Source: Myrica gale (Eukaryota > Streptophyta > Magnoliopsida > Fagales > Myricaceae). Taken from it: 64,000 nt of DNA. A program made the translations under genes and the position numbers. The stretch covers positions 3,291,001-3,355,000 of the forward strand of contig OZ005610.1 in assembly GCA_963930655.1 (NCBI GenBank). Reading direction: 5' to 3'. This document shows, piece after piece, positions 33,482 to 47,499 of this stretch. Position 1 is the first letter of the stretch, and the number at the start of each line of letters is the position of its first letter. The notes under the pieces are model-generated. The model saw nothing but the letters and a program-made list of their open reading frames with translations, was not told the DNA's origin and made no database searches.

Positions 33482-36400
33482 ATGGACTCTTTACTCTCCA
33501 GCTACGCGTCGTCGGACGATGAAGGAGAAGATAATCAACAACTACAAGAACCACCACCGATATCCACGGCTCTTGCCTCCAAACCAGCATCTCAACACAC
33601 TCAACCCACCTTTGCCTCCAAGACCTCCTTTCTTTTCACCTCTCTTCCCCAACCCAAATCTCCCTCTCTCTTCCAATCCCTCCCTCAACCCAAGTCCAAA
33701 CAAACCCCATCGCTCCCCAACCCTCTTAATCATGGAGAAGACCAAGAACCCACGTCTCAATATACCCAGACTACCCCAAAAGCTTCCTCTTTCTTCTCCT
33801 CTCTCCCTCGGCCCAAATCCCAAAACCCACATAAACCAATTTCAAATCCCTCATCCTCAGACCCCAAGGCCAAGAGGGTTGTCCTATTCAAGCCTCCGAT
33901 AGCTCCTCCTTCGACAATATCGGCCCATCTCGACGATGACGACGACGAAGACGAAGAAGAAGAACGAAAGAGGCGGAAGGAATCGGAATCTTTGGCGGCG
34001 CAGACCCCGTCCGTGAAGTCGTTCTTGTCGAGTATTCCGGCACCCAGGAACTCTGCTACATTGGGCGTTCTTCCGAGTTCCGGTACTGGGCGAAGAGCAA
34101 TTGTCGAGACGGGTGCGCCCGCATCGAGTACTGGCGGTTCTCGAGCAGAGGACAATTCGGGTACTGACCCCAATTCGGGACATAGTAGTGTAAACTATGA
34201 CAGCTATGCGAATTATGATTCGAGTGTCATTCAGGATATAGGGAACTGTGATACGAACTACGACACTTATGCTAATTATCAATCGGGTATTGATCCAAAT
34301 GCAAATGAGGGTGTCCAATCACAATATGGCATGAGTTCCGGAGATAATATGACCTATGGGGATTATCAAGATTACGGTAATTATGGGCAGTCTGGGAGTA
34401 ATTGGGCTCATGGGTCCGTGCCAGAGATGTCGGGGACGTCTGACAGTGGGTTTAGAGTGCCTGGTAAGAGAGGGAGAAACGAGGTTCCTGCGGAAATTGT
34501 TGAGGTGAAGCAGGATGAGTTGATGAAGAATCGGCCTAGGGAGGACCAGGCTAAGTTGACGGGAATAGCCTTTGGGCCTTCTTACCAGGTAAAGAAATAC
34601 CTTCTTATTTTGCAGTCTGGTCATTTGTTTCATCTCTTCTGTAGAATTTCTAACTGCGCATTGCTTGTTCATTGATAACTTAAAACTGTTGTAGCCCTGA
34701 TTTCGAGAACGCTAAATCGGATAGATTCTCCTTCAAAACTTTGTGCATTTGAGGTGACAACCTGCAATTTTATCTTTATCCCGATTTTGCTGAAAGAATA
34801 GATTGGTTAGGCTGCTCATTGTCTCCCAACGATACGTTACTTGGGCTAACATACTAAGACATAATGTTTGGACTAATAAAGTTCTGTACTGGGAAAAAAC
34901 GAGCATGTTAATTCAGTCTTAAGCATCTAGACATTGTCTATAGTGCTTTTGATTTTGTTTTAGTGATGTGTCAATAGAAAAACACTCCAAGGAGTTGCAA
35001 CAATATTATCATGGTAAAGAAGCCTTGGAAGATCAGCTAGGTTCAACAAATAAAGGACGCCCACATTGTCTAACTTAACTGCTGCAGGGTTGTGTTATAG
35101 GTTATGTTAATTTATACGAAATCCTCGTGGCCTACACTTGTACAAGCTTTTATCTTCTGTGGGTGAGGCTTGGGGCCTTTGGGCGGGAATCATAGATATT
35201 GGTCTGAGAGCTCTATAGATATGACTGCTAACTGCTCGGTCAGCGCCCTAGCTTTATTATCGGAGACAACTCTACTATGTTCTCTGTTTAGTCTCTTTTA
35301 ACTGCATTGTTGAGCCATAGGGGTTTGGGAGGCCCCGTTCTAGTTATATTTGGAGATTTTTTTGTTCTAGTGTTATTCATTTTCACATGAGTGGTGCTGG
35401 ATAAGAGCTTTTTGTTTTTGTTTCGTAAGACGCAGATCTTGGCTCTAGATACATCATCTCTGGGCAATGAGCTATTGACAAAAGATTCATGGTTTGCAAA
35501 GGAATATAGAGTGGTGGAATATCTATTCCTTGATTGGTATTGCAATGTGGGCATCTATTTCATCTTCTTCTGCTAGGCATGTTATCGAAAGACGGATCAT
35601 TTTCTGAAGCTGTTTCCTTTTGCTTTTCTGTTGTAAATTGTAAAAAGATTCAGAAAATAGTAGAGGAGAGAAAAATTATTTCATGACTAACTCTTTGGTC
35701 ATTGATTGTTAGACTTCCTCATAGCCTGACTTGGTCCAATTTGTTGGGTTTGATGGCTGTTGTTTTCGATTCTCTAGTATCTTGTTTTGTTTCCCAGCCT
35801 GCTATCGGTACAAAATGTCCAGTGATGCTTTCTTTGATGAATCACTGTGGCAAGTTATGCGTTATTGAAGCCTGAGCTTAGTTCTGGATGTTCAATTGTA
35901 TGGAGTCGCCAATCCTAGCTTTGCATTACTGGGACTGTACAGTGGAGACATTTTGTTTGTTGTATTTTATACAATATTGGGTTCTTTTATGGCCTTCAGA
36001 AAAATTAATCAATTAGATCTCCGTACTCTCTCCTCTTCCCTATTCACTCTGTTGTGTGTTTCGGTTGTTAGTTGTTATTCTGGTTAGTTTTTCCGGTTGA
36101 GTGTTCTGTAGTTTTAGTAGCTATCTGCCTATGTGGTGTTGGGGACTGATTCTGATGGGTTTCAACCGAAGTTTTAGAGTTGAAGCGAAGGAGTTCCATG
36201 TGTATGTTAATGATGGTGGTGCAGTTAAGTTCACGGAATGGAGTAGAAAGACTGTTAGTTCGATCTCTTTGGGGAAATTTGGGGCAGTTTGGGTGGTTAA
36301 TATGGCTGAAAAACTGCTGGCAGCTGCTGGGGGTCGTTCCTTTGTCTCGAAAGCCAATGATGTGTCTGTAGAGCTTTCCTAGCACAGAGGTGTGCTAATA

Positions 36401-39400
36401 AGGCCGGAAGGTATGTAGCCATTGCTGAATTCGGAGAGGGCCGTCGTAGGGGAGTGGTTCTAGTTCCAGAAGGCAAGGGTGGAGTTGGGTGGAGGTTGCT
36501 GGCTGGGATGTTCCAGGAGGTGGTTGATCATCTCCGAAGTGGTAAAGCTATAAGTGATATTAAGGGGAAACAACTTTCTGGTCGGGAGGGGCTGAGGGCA
36601 GGGCTCTTTCTCTGAAGTAGTAAAAAAAGGGGAAGACAGTGGTGGGCACAGGAGGGTAGTAGTCGTCTGCTGCGTGTTATGGCGAAGATGGCAAAAAAGT
36701 CTTATCTGTTTTTGCAAGAGCAGAGAAAGCATGCAAAACAAATGACTGTCTATTCTAAGGATGCAAGAGTGGGAGAGTCGACAAAGGCTTTTAAGGATGA
36801 AAGGTGTTGTACGGCTTTTTTTAGGAAAAAATTGTTGGGCTTAAGGGAGGAGCTAGACCATCTCATTTGGTCCATGGGTATGGCGGGTGCTGATTTGGGC
36901 CAGGTGAAGTGTAGTGGGGAATATGGGGAAGTGGTTGCCCCAGGTGGAGTGGGAGTCTCAAGTGGGTTAGTTTACCCCGTGGGCCTGTTGGAGCCCAAGG
37001 CCTGCAAGGAGTCCAAGGCTTGCATGGATCGTGCAGTTGGGTCTTCTATGGTCATTGAGGAAGGCCTGTTGGGAGACTCGGCCCAAAAGGGTCCAGCTTG
37101 GGTGGTGACCCGGATCTGTTGGTGATGCCAACCCGCTTATCCACAATCCCGACGTCCCAAGTCAGCTCAGGTAGAGAGGCGGGAGGCGCCCTCTTCCAGT
37201 TGCCGGCGACGTCTGAGGCTGGTGGTGACTGCCCCGTCGTCACCCCGGCGCCGTTGCCATTTTCGGCAGCCCCACCTCTGGCCAACATTGGGTTTGTTGG
37301 GCTCCAGGAGGTGCTGGAGCTGTCCGAAGTGGTCAAATTGACCACATACAGTTCTAATGACCCTTTTGTAGGGGTTGTGGAACCTTCTCTTGTTGATGGT
37401 AGGCCCCTGGAGCTAGATTGCGATTCAAAGGAGGGTCTGGCATCGCTGGAAGTGGCGGCAGAGGCTATCCTGCCCCATTTTGTGCTGGATGTGGGGTTGG
37501 ATGGACATCCGGAAATGGCTGGGGAGGTGCAGGAAGGCCCAGGGTATCATGTAGGGGTGGGGCGCTGAGTTTGGAGTCTCTTAAGCTGAATAGGTGTGCT
37601 GCCAAGGGTGGGGAGTTGGTTGTTGTTGATAATGGGGAATTTGAGTTTATTGCTGAGCCATTAAAGAGGCTTTTGCCCGCACAGGAGTTGGAGGTGGGCG
37701 AAGGATCAAGAGTTAATTCTAGTTGGGTTCTAGATATGGTAGCGTCTTTTCGACAGTTGGTAGGGTCTCCTGTGAAGGGCATGAAGCTGATCTGGTGAAA
37801 TTGTTTGCTGCCTTAGAAAAAGCGCGGGGGGGCAGTGGTAATACTGAGGTCAGATCGGGTGTCAAGTTGGTAAGGGAGTTGCAGGCTTTGGAGTCTTCGG
37901 TGAAATATGAGGCTAAAGTTTATAGTTCTTGAAAGAGTAGGAAATTGGGGAGGGAGAAAGTTAGTATCTTATGAAGCCTCGAATCATTAGCTGGAATGTG
38001 AGAAGCTTGAATGATAAGTCAAGATGTTTAAGGTTAGGAAATTTGGTGAGAGGATGGAAGGCAAATTTAGTTTGTCTTCAGGAGACTAAGGTAGCGTCTA
38101 TTTTGAGGGCTTTCGTGAGGAGTTTGTGGGGTGGGCCTCATGTTAGGTGGTGTAGTTTGGAGGTCGAGGGAGCATCGGGAGGGATTTTGATTATTTGGGA
38201 TTCTCGGGTAATGGAGGTGGTCGACTCTTGTGTTGGTTCTTTTTCTATTTCGGTAATGTTCAAGAATCTTGAGGATGATTTTTTGTGGTCGCTTTCTGGG
38301 GTGTACGGTCCAAACGATGATAGGTGTAGGAGGTTACTTTGGGATGAGTTGGCGGGGATTTGTTCTTTGTGGAGTTTTCCTTGGTGCATAGGTGGAGATT
38401 TTACTGTCACTCGTTTTCTGAGTGAACAGTCAGGGGTTGGGGGCAATAGGAGTGCGATGGAGTTTTTGGATTTCATCGCTGAGTGTGATTTGGTTGATCT
38501 GGTTTTGGCTGGGGGGGCGTGTTTACATGGTCCAATGAGAGATCTTTTCAGTCTTGGTCTAGTTAGCTCTTGTTGGGAATCGGTGTACCCGGATCTTATT
38601 CATAGAAGACTTCCTCGTTTGTATTCATATCATTTCCCGGTTATGTTGGAAAGTAGTAGGTCGGGGAGTTTTAAAAAGCCTTTTCGTTTTGAGAACATGT
38701 GGCTTAAGGTTGATGAGTTTGTGGATAGTGTGAGGGCGTGGGCGTGGTGGCAGGGTTATGAGTCTAGTGGGGCTCCTAGTTTTGTTCTCAATATGAAGTT
38801 GAAAGCGTTGGAAAAGGATCTTAAAGTTTGGAATATGGAGGTTTTGGGGGATTTAAGTTTTCGCAAATCGGCGTTAATGCAAGAGCTTTCGTCTCTTGAT
38901 GTTTTGGATGAGGGGGGTATCCTGAATGTGGAGGGTGAAGAGAGGAAATTGGTCATTTTTGGGGAGCTAGATCGGTTGATTGAGTTGGAGGCAGAAGTTT
39001 AGGGCTCTTTGGCTCAAGGAGGGGGACCGTTGTACCAGGTTCTTCCATAGAATTCCTAATTCCAACCAGAGAAATAATTCGATCTCTAGTTTGGAGTTTG
39101 AGGGAGAAGTGGTGGAGGACCCGCTGTTGATTTCTGAGGCGATCGTTACTTATTACTCTTCTTTGTATATAGAACCGTTTGGCTGGCGCCCTTTGGTGGA
39201 TGAGTTGTAGTTTGATAGCATTTCGGGGGAGGATGCGAAGTGAATTGAGAGGCCTTTTGATGATGATGGGGTGTTTAGCGTGGTGAGGAGCCTTAATGGG
39301 GATAAGGTTGCGGGTCCAGATGGTTTCTCTCTTGAGTTATTTCAATCTTGTTGGGATGTGGTGAAAAGTGATGTCTTGTTGATGTTCGATAAATTTACGA

Positions 39401-41890
39401 GGCAATGGAAGTTTGTTAGAAGCTTGAATGCTTCATTCATTGTCCTTATCCCGAAGAAACCGGGTGCGGTTGATTTGAAGGATTTTCAGCCTATCAGTCC
39501 TGTGGAAGGGGTGTACAAGATTTTAGCTAAGGTCTTGGCTAATAAATTGAAGCTTATTCTTGATAAGATTATCTCTCCTTCTCAAAATGCTTTTGTTCAG
39601 GGGAGACAAATTATGGATTCTGTGTTGGTGGCTAATGAATGTATTGATTCCAGATTGAGGACGTGTGTTCCTGGAATGCTTTGCAAGTTAGATATCCAGA
39701 AATCCTATGACCATGTGAATCGGAACTTTCTTCTGTATCTTCTCCGGAGATGCGGTTTTGGGGAGAGATGGTGTAGATGGATCTTCTTTTGTATTTCGAC
39801 GGTGAAGTTCTCAGTGATTGTTAATAGTTCCCCTGAAGGCTTTTTCAGTAGCTCTCGTGGTCTACGTCAAGGGGATCCTCTTTCCCCCATTTTGTTCGTT
39901 ATTGTTATGGAGGCTTTTAGTCGTATGATGGGGAGGTCAGTGTTGCATGGTCGTTTGGATGGTTTTCGGGTTGGTGGGGGCTCGGGAGGTGGGATCTCTA
40001 TTTCGCATCTCCTATTTGTTGATGTTTCTCTTGTGATGTGTGTGGCGGGCGTGAGTCAGTTCCGTCGTCTTAGATGTCTTCTACTTTGTTTTGAGGTGGT
40101 GTCGAGCCTTAAGATCAATTTATCCAAATCTGAGGTGATCCCTGTTGGTACGGTGGATAATGTGGGGAGCTGGCGGGTATCTTAGGTTGTGGTGTTTCCT
40201 CTTTGCCCATGAAGTATCTTGGACTCCCTCTTGGTGCACCTTTCAAGAACATTCTTATTTGGGACAGGATTTTGGAACGCATGGAGCGTAGATTGGTTGG
40301 CTGGAAACGCATGTATCTTTCCAAGGGTGGTAGGTCAACTCTCATTAAATCTACGCTTTCAAGCTTACCTACCTATTTTCTTCTTTGTTCCCTATTCCGG
40401 GCGAATAGGATGGAGAAATTTCAGCGTGATTTCCTTTGGGGTAGTGATGATAGTGTCCACAAGTTTCATCTAGTGAAGTGGAATAAGGTGTGCTCGCCTT
40501 TGCAGGATGGAGGATGGGGCCTTCGTAGTATTCGAATGTTCAACATGGCGTTATTGAACAAATGGTTATGGAGGTTTGCAAATGATAGGGAGAGGTTGTG
40601 GATAAGGGTTATTGCTGAAAAATACGGTTGTTTGGCAAGAGGTTGGAGTACTCTTTCGATCCGTGGCTTTTATGGTGTTAGCCTTTGGAGGTTCAGTAGC
40701 AAAGAGTGGACTGCTTTCAGCAAGCATATTCGGTTTAGGGTGGGGAATGGTGCTAGAGTTAGCTTTTGGCATGACAGTTGGTGTGGGGACAAGCCTCTAA
40801 GTCTTGCATTCCCTCTTGTTTTCTCTTTGTCTCGTTGTAAGGAGGCTTTGGTGGCGGATTGCTTGATGGATGGTGAGAGTGTGGTGTGGAATGTCTCTTT
40901 CTCTAGAGCGGCTAATGATTGAGAAGTGGAGGATTTTTCTTCCTTCTTTGCTAGGTTGTATTGTGTGGCCTTGAGGAGAGGGGAAGATGATGTGATGGTT
41001 TGGACAGGGTCTAAGGAAGGGGGATGATAATTGTTGATTGGTGTTTCCTTTGTCAGTGTGACGGTGAATATGTGGACCATGTTTTGCTACATTGTCCTTT
41101 TGCGCTTGGGTTGTGGTCTCAATTTCTTTGTTTTGTGAACTTTCAGTGGGTTATGCCTGAGAAAGTGGCTGATGTTTTGTGAAGTTGGAAGATGAGGTTT
41201 CGTAATCCTTTCCCTAAGGTTATATGGAGATTGATTCCTCATTGCATCTGGTGGTGTCTTTGGAGGGAGCGGAACAGTAGATGTTTTGAAGATTGTTTTT
41301 TGTCTTTGCCTAGGTTGCAAGGCGTTTTGCTATCTTCTCTTTTTCTTTGGGTGAACTCGGTGATCATTTGCCCGTTTCTAGATTTTGTAGATTTCCTCAG
41401 TTTTCTTGCTTATTTGGAATAGTGGTTTCGGTATAGTCTACTGTTTTCACTAGTTATAATGAGATTGACTTATAAAAAAAAAGTATTTTATCATAGTAAA
41501 ATTGAGACCCAAAGTATAGTCTTTTTTGCCTTTAAAGGGAGGAAAAATAAGTTTATTGCTGAGCTAGAGGTTTGTCATGTTTGGTTTTAAACTGTTTTTC
41601 TGATATAATCATTTTATCTGTCAACGAGTTCCTGATTTCTTTATTCATTTATTTCTCTAGTTTTGTTCTCGTAAATAGTATTCTTTGGTTAAATGCACAT
41701 ATTAACCTTAATATATTTGTTTGTCTTGTAGCCTGTTTCGACGAAGGGAAAGCCTACGAAGCTGCACAAGAGGAAGCATCAGATCGGTTCTTTATTCTTT
41801 GATATGAAACAGAAAGAGATGGAACTTTCAGAGCGGCGTTCAAAAGGCTTCCTCACCAAAGCTGAAACACAAGCCAAGTATGGATGGTGA
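33482..41890 (+). CDS. proline-rich PRCC-like nuclear protein
   Basis: Two exons, 33482-34588 and 41732-41890, give 1266 nt, 421 aa, joined in phase 0 (GIAFGPSYQ/PVSTKGKP). The start MDSLLSSYASSDDEGE is the usual opening of plant PRCC homologues. Residues 20-130 are rich in proline, serine and glutamine with repeated SLPQPKS/SLPRPKS units. An acidic run (DDDDDEDEEEERKRR) is near residue 155, and a Tyr/Asn/Gly/Ser-rich tract spans about 230-310. The conserved PRCC C-terminal domain follows: RPREDQAKLTGIAFGPSYQ, HQIGSLFFDMKQKEMELSER and TKAETQAKYGW at the end. Human PRCC is a nuclear protein that associates with splicing factors and MAD2L2; the plant role is not settled. The 7.1 kb intron is mostly a LINE. 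Confidence 0.92.
35971..41482 (+). mobile_element. inactive L1-like LINE inside the PRCC-like intron
   Basis: Non-LTR retrotransposon in the same orientation as the host gene. 36100-37930 holds broken ORF1-like segments. 37971-38570 is the endonuclease (RIISWNVRSLND, CLQETK, SGVYGPND, GGDF). 38980-40185 is reverse transcriptase (GPDGFSLELFQSCWDVV, LIPKKPGA, CKLDIQKSYDHVN, GLRQGDPLSP). 40203-41420 is the C-terminal region with a CxxC...H...C zinc-knuckle-like end. Decay is clear: the RT active site expected as FADD reads FVDV (40014-40025), there are frame breaks at about 38530, 39000, 39210 and 40185, and stops near 40920 and 41180. It ends in a short A run (41474-41482). GTATTTTAT occurs before it (35962-35970) and after it (41483-41491) as a candidate target duplication, so the 5' limit is approximate. 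Confidence 0.88.
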
Positions 41891-42908
41891 CTCAGTGATG
41901 ATTGCGTGCGTGGGTTTATTTCTTTTTCTCCTCTACTTTATCACTGCACTTTGAATAGCAGACACGACGAGGAAGAATTTCCCAATTATATGTAGCTACT
42001 GTTCCGTGTTTTAGGATCAATTGTTTATTGAAAACTGTACTTATTTCCGCTCTTTTCCGTACTAGTTTGTTGACGGAATGGCCCCAATGACAATACTTAC
42101 CATACTACGTTTGATTTGCGTTGTTCTGTCTACCATAATCGGTAGTCTTTTTTTTTTTTCAAAATAGCAAAAATGTTAGTACTTGAGAATGCCTCTCAAG
42201 TCTTTCATAGGCAGGACTTTGTGCTCGACTTTAGTCTCCAGTAACGAAGGTTCTTTCAATCTTCTCCCGTAAAAATGTGGTACGTGTGGAAGGATATCAA
42301 TTGATCAACCAATCTGAGGACGAAGGTGCCCGCGTCTCAACCGTTAGATCTTTAGCCTTGAGGAATAGGTAATGCAGCGTAAACCATGTTTTGACTAATT
42401 GACTTGATGCATCAGAGGACGATCCTGCCACGTTACCAGCATCATCTTAAGGAAGTTGCGAAAGCATCTTCATTTTCGGGGAAAATGCGGGTCTGGGAGA
42501 GAGCCCCCATAGAATGACAAAATGAATAAGACTAAAATGTTGATATCTTAAAACCAGTGCGGTACAACGCTGAATCATTTTATGTGGAATAGCAAATCAG
42601 ATTTGTATATGGAATTTGGATACATATATTATATTACCGGAGGTAACAGAGACCATCTTCTTCCCCTGTTTTGCCCTGGGGAAAAAATACTACCAAGCGA
42701 GCCGGTGAAAAACCAAAAAGCAGTCGAGCTAAAGATTGCAACTGACCCATAGAGGGGCAGAGAATGAGAGGGGTTCATCAAACTACTGCAGACCACTGTG
42801 GACTCCGAATTTTTTCCCATATACCAAAAGATGCAATTCATCGGTGCTCAACTTCAACATCAACCTATTTTGAACAGCCTATACAAAACACACCAGCAAA
42901 TATATATA
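41891..42908. other. intergenic between convergent genes
   Basis: The 3' flanks of the plus-strand PRCC-like gene and the minus-strand ligase IV locus meet here. No other feature recognised. Confidence 0.4.
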
Positions 42909-45900
42909 TCACCAATCTTTGAGCAGCTCGCCAGCTACATCCTTGTAGCTGACTTTTCTTTTCTTTTCAGGTTCTACATTGGGATCCAGGGGTGGTTTTT
43001 CATCTTCAAGAATTGTAGCTGGAATCCCAATTCCCTTCACTCCGAGGCTCGGAATCATGTCCAACAACATCGCCTGCACTGGATCATTCATAACTTCCAA
43101 CTTCTCGGGTCTCCTACTGTCTTGGCTATTAGTCACTTCAACTTTAGGAATTTTATAGCTCCTCTCATCAGATCTAACATCTTCAACCTCTATCTCAGTT
43201 GCCTTGCCTCTAAGTGATGACTCGGAAGCTTCTAGTTCATTCTTTTGGATTTTTAACCTTACCTCACCTGTCATTTCATGATTTCCTTCTTTCATCTTGA
43301 TCTCTTCCCCTTGTGTCCTCTCCTTGTGAGATCCACTCTCATCTGATTCATTATCAGATATTTTGGCAGCTCTGTTTCCAATGGGTGCCCTTGTTCTTCG
43401 AGCTTGGGCTATAGTAGGTTTTCCTATCTTCATGCTTGTGCCAACAGGTCTTCCTCTTTTCCTTTTCCCAACCCCCTCGTATGAGGCCAAAATTTTAGAT
43501 TTTCCTAAAGCAGTTCTCTCTGTTCCTGGTTTGTCTACATCAGGAGAGGACTTATTCTGTTTTTCTTCATTGCCCACTGCAGAAAGAGCCCTTAGATCCA
43601 GCTTATGTTTATCACGTTGGCTAGAAAAACAGTGACAAAGCAAAACAACTATATCAATTAGAACGTCTAGCAAACATGAAAAACTTAGTAGACAGCATCC
43701 ATATCATGCAAAAACTGAGCCCAGCTTTTCATTGGGACCAAAATTTGAATCGTTGAATTGACTGGGACGCTCCTTAATTCTCTACATGTAAGAACATTTA
43801 TAACACTTCGCATTTCAAAATGGAAACATTAAAACAACTTTGTGCTTCAACCAGGCCAAGAATCGATGCTGCAACAAAGTTGAAAGGGCTCACATGTTGG
43901 AGATATGACCATAAAATAATTGGACACGTGTCCTCGAAGTCAGATCATTCTCTGGGCACTTTCTATTGTCCACGGTCAAGTCTTTCCAAATTGTTCGCAT
44001 TAAGCAAAGGGCGAAGCATTCCAAAGGAGAGAATCACCGTGATTTCCACCCGAAGGGCACCTCAATCGCCTTCTTAAGCAATACCCACAACACTCCAAAA
44101 AAGATAAGACAAAAGACAACTCTCTTATCACCACAAAATAAATCAATATACCATCCACAGTACACCGTTGCCTCACACATTCAATACCAATCACAAGAAT
44201 AGTATTACGTTAATAAGACTACCTACTATTAGAATCTTCATGAAGACTATCGAGAAAAAAAAAAAAGAAGCAAAATCTTTCTTTGGAATCTTGCTGCACA
44301 CAATACCCTTCTAAGGCACTACATGGGAACCTCTCACTGACTAATAAAAAGAACACATCAAATCCACCACTACCGTTTAATCTCTACCTCAACCCATCAG
44401 CCCCTTCAAATAAGAGTCAACAATACAACAAACACAGGTTAGATGTATAAATTGTGGTAGAAACCTAGGATAAGCTGGATAATCTATTGGCAACGTGAAC
44501 GAAGCATTTCGTGGGTAGATTGCTATGCGCTTTTGAAGAGAAGGGAACTTTGATCATTCAGCAAATAGTAAAAAGATCAGCCCAAAACAAACAAAATTGT
44601 TGCCATGTTATTTCACAGCTAAAAAGTTATTCGGAAGAGGGAGTAGATCTAATTATGGAGAAATTATTACTGTCTAGGGAATGTATCTGGGGCTGGATGC
44701 TCTGCAAGGCCAACCAAGAACTGAGCTACCTGCAATAATAGAATATCCCACTGTAGAGTTTCCAATGAAATCTAGATTGTTTGGAAAAAATAACTGTATA
44801 TCAGAAAGGACACAAACTGACCTCCCCACCATGACGTCCAGAACCATAGTATCCTCCTATAAAAATTTATGCAAGCAAAGGTAGCTACAACATTGCTTTG
44901 GGGTAAACAAATATGAACGACAAAAACAAAACAAAAATATGACAGACCTATGATAAGAACATCCAGATCAGAACCAGCACGTATGTAGTCAGGCTTCAAT
45001 TTCAACCACTTTCCACTCCGATCGACAGGTTCCCATTTGGAACCAAGATCTTTTATAACAACCCCTTCATCTCTAAAGAATTAAAGCTAATTAGTTCTTA
45101 GAAATCAACCACATAAGCATCGCTTACTCAAGCTTTAAATTTACAAAATACACTAAACTTTTCTAAATTGCTAAATAAAATATCATGCAAACAATATACA
45201 GTTTTCCATTAATTATTTCCCGGAAGGTTGAATTCTTCCAGAAGGAAAAGAATGGTGTACAGCAGAATTGAAGCTACATGCTAACGTGGCTTCAATTGAT
45301 ACTCACAACTGAGATAATCATAGATATTGGGCTTCGTAATATCAAATTATTGCCCACCGTATAACATTGGGAAGAAACGAAGTTAAAATTTGTTTACTCC
45401 AAGAACTAACCAATAACTTCTCCGCTCTACTACCAAAGTAGCCCACCTTGGGTTTCTATCAGTATTGTCTGGCATTAAAGAACAACTTGCACATAAAGCA
45501 ATGCAAGCTTATATATATCTGCAGCCAAGCACATCAGCCTTTACTATTCATTATTGAGTTAGGACTAAGGACTACACACCATAGTTGTCAGATGTAAATA
45601 TGAAATGTTTCCAGGAAAAGTTATTGGACCTGATGTGGTGAGACATATACACCTCAACAGAGTGACTTAAAAAACAACTCCTGACTATTTTGTATTTTCA
45701 GAAATAAGAAAGTCTCGAACAGCAACCATAAGAATTGGGTCCTTCTAGGCAAACAAAAAATGATCCATGCTTATTAACTAGGCTGTTGGTGCTTATTTGG
45801 ACATATAGCTAAAGAGTGGTCTAAAATACACTCCTTACCATGTAAAAAATAAAGCTGACCTGTTCTCAATGGTTTCTCTGAAGAACCTCTCAACATCATC

Positions 45901-47499
45901 CACATTATGTGCTATAAGTGACCAACAAGGTTCCCCTGCACAAGTAACAACAAGACACCAGATATACCAAAAATATGCATCATCATACAAAATCTGAAAA
46001 ATTTTGAGGTAAGAGTTCCAATTTGAAGTTTAAGTTGAAATTTAATGCCTAAAATGCAGTCTGAACAAGGTATCAAGAAGAAACTGGTTCAAACCTCATT
46101 TATTATACTTAAGCCCAAAACTACCATACCCTCACAAATTTTTTTATAATTATATTTTGTGTGGGGGGTAAAGTTGTCATTTCACTGAACCGAAATAATA
46201 ATTTTCGTCCAAATTAACGTGGGGGTGCAAAATGTAAACAATTGGTAGTTGAATTGTAAAATGTAACGAAATTGATAATCTAGCATGCAAAGTGTCAGAA
46301 CCCCAATAGTCGGAGGCAAAAAGTGTATTTTCCCTTAAATCTATGTACTCAAAAATTTTCATTGTAATGATGAATTATTTATGTGTGAGAACAAGTTTCT
46401 ACCATATTCAAATTCAAATTAAGACAAATCTCAAGCATTATTTATTACCAGAAGGGCAGAGAGTATTAAGACCAAGACCACCGTTAGGTACCAAGATTTC
46501 CAAACGACCCTTCAAAGGTCTCACAACCTTCCGTAAAAGCTCGTGGCGTTCCTTCAAGATTTGGTGAATTACGCTGGTATCCCCAACATAAATAATATCA
46601 AAGGCCACATCTAGTCAATCTTATGTCAAGATGAAACAAAGCAACTTCAACTAGATATCTGCAAGTTCCATTTATCAGAGTGCCTAAACTAAATGCTGGA
46701 CATGGAGCTTGAATTCAGGCACGGAAAGGATACAGCACAACTGCATCAAGATTAAAAGACAAAAAATGAGCATCCTCTGTCTAAAAGTCCAACCAAGGAA
46801 AAAGGAAAAAATATTTGAAAGGAGGAAAAAAACCTGTCGATCATTGTCCAGTCCATCCTTTGCTGCCTTGGCTGTAAACAAAAAAGAATATCGATTTGTA
46901 ATGCTACTAGACATGAAAAACAGTAAAATGAAGTTATTGAGTTAAAAAGGTACAAAAAACCTATTTCCTGATTTGAACCAAATTCAGCAAAACGATTCAA
47001 AGATGTGTCCCAGACCAACATTTCACCATCAAGTATACACCTACAAAACAAGGAGAAGATTAGCAATTTTTTAGAGATTCAAAATTTTCAATTCATCACA
47101 AAAAGTATTTGTTTTTCCCACCAATAAGATGTAGTCTAAGGATTTTCCGGACGCAAGGATCAAATCTACAGAATGAGAAGAAAATTGAGGGGGTGCAAAT
47201 GTTCCGTTATTTTAGGGCTCACTCGTGCTCCATGATATAGGACCAGAGGGAAGTGAGGCGTCCTACAGGCCAGGCTGACTGGTCCATTGTCCTTACATTA
47301 AAGATAGAAAACTGAAGTTGTTGCTTTCTGAACTGAAGCCAAAACTCTGAAGCTTCCTAAAAATGTTATCACCACTTCATTGCTTCATGTTGACACTGTT
47401 CAACTTATAATGCTAGATAGATATTTATGCTACATCACTCCAATTAACAATCTACTTTCTTTTGGAAGAACATTTACTTCATTAATTAACAATAACAAT

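Noticed and set aside
33757..34318. Long minus-strand frames over the PRCC-like first exon.
   Set aside because: They are shadows of the low-complexity coding sequence on plus; the plus frame has the family N- and C-terminal blocks.
43820..44202. Overlapping open frames between the last two ligase IV exons, considered as the missing ligase segment or a captured gene.
   Set aside because: Neither strand shows OB-fold, BRCT or any other recognisable motif; composition looks like ordinary intron or intergenic DNA.
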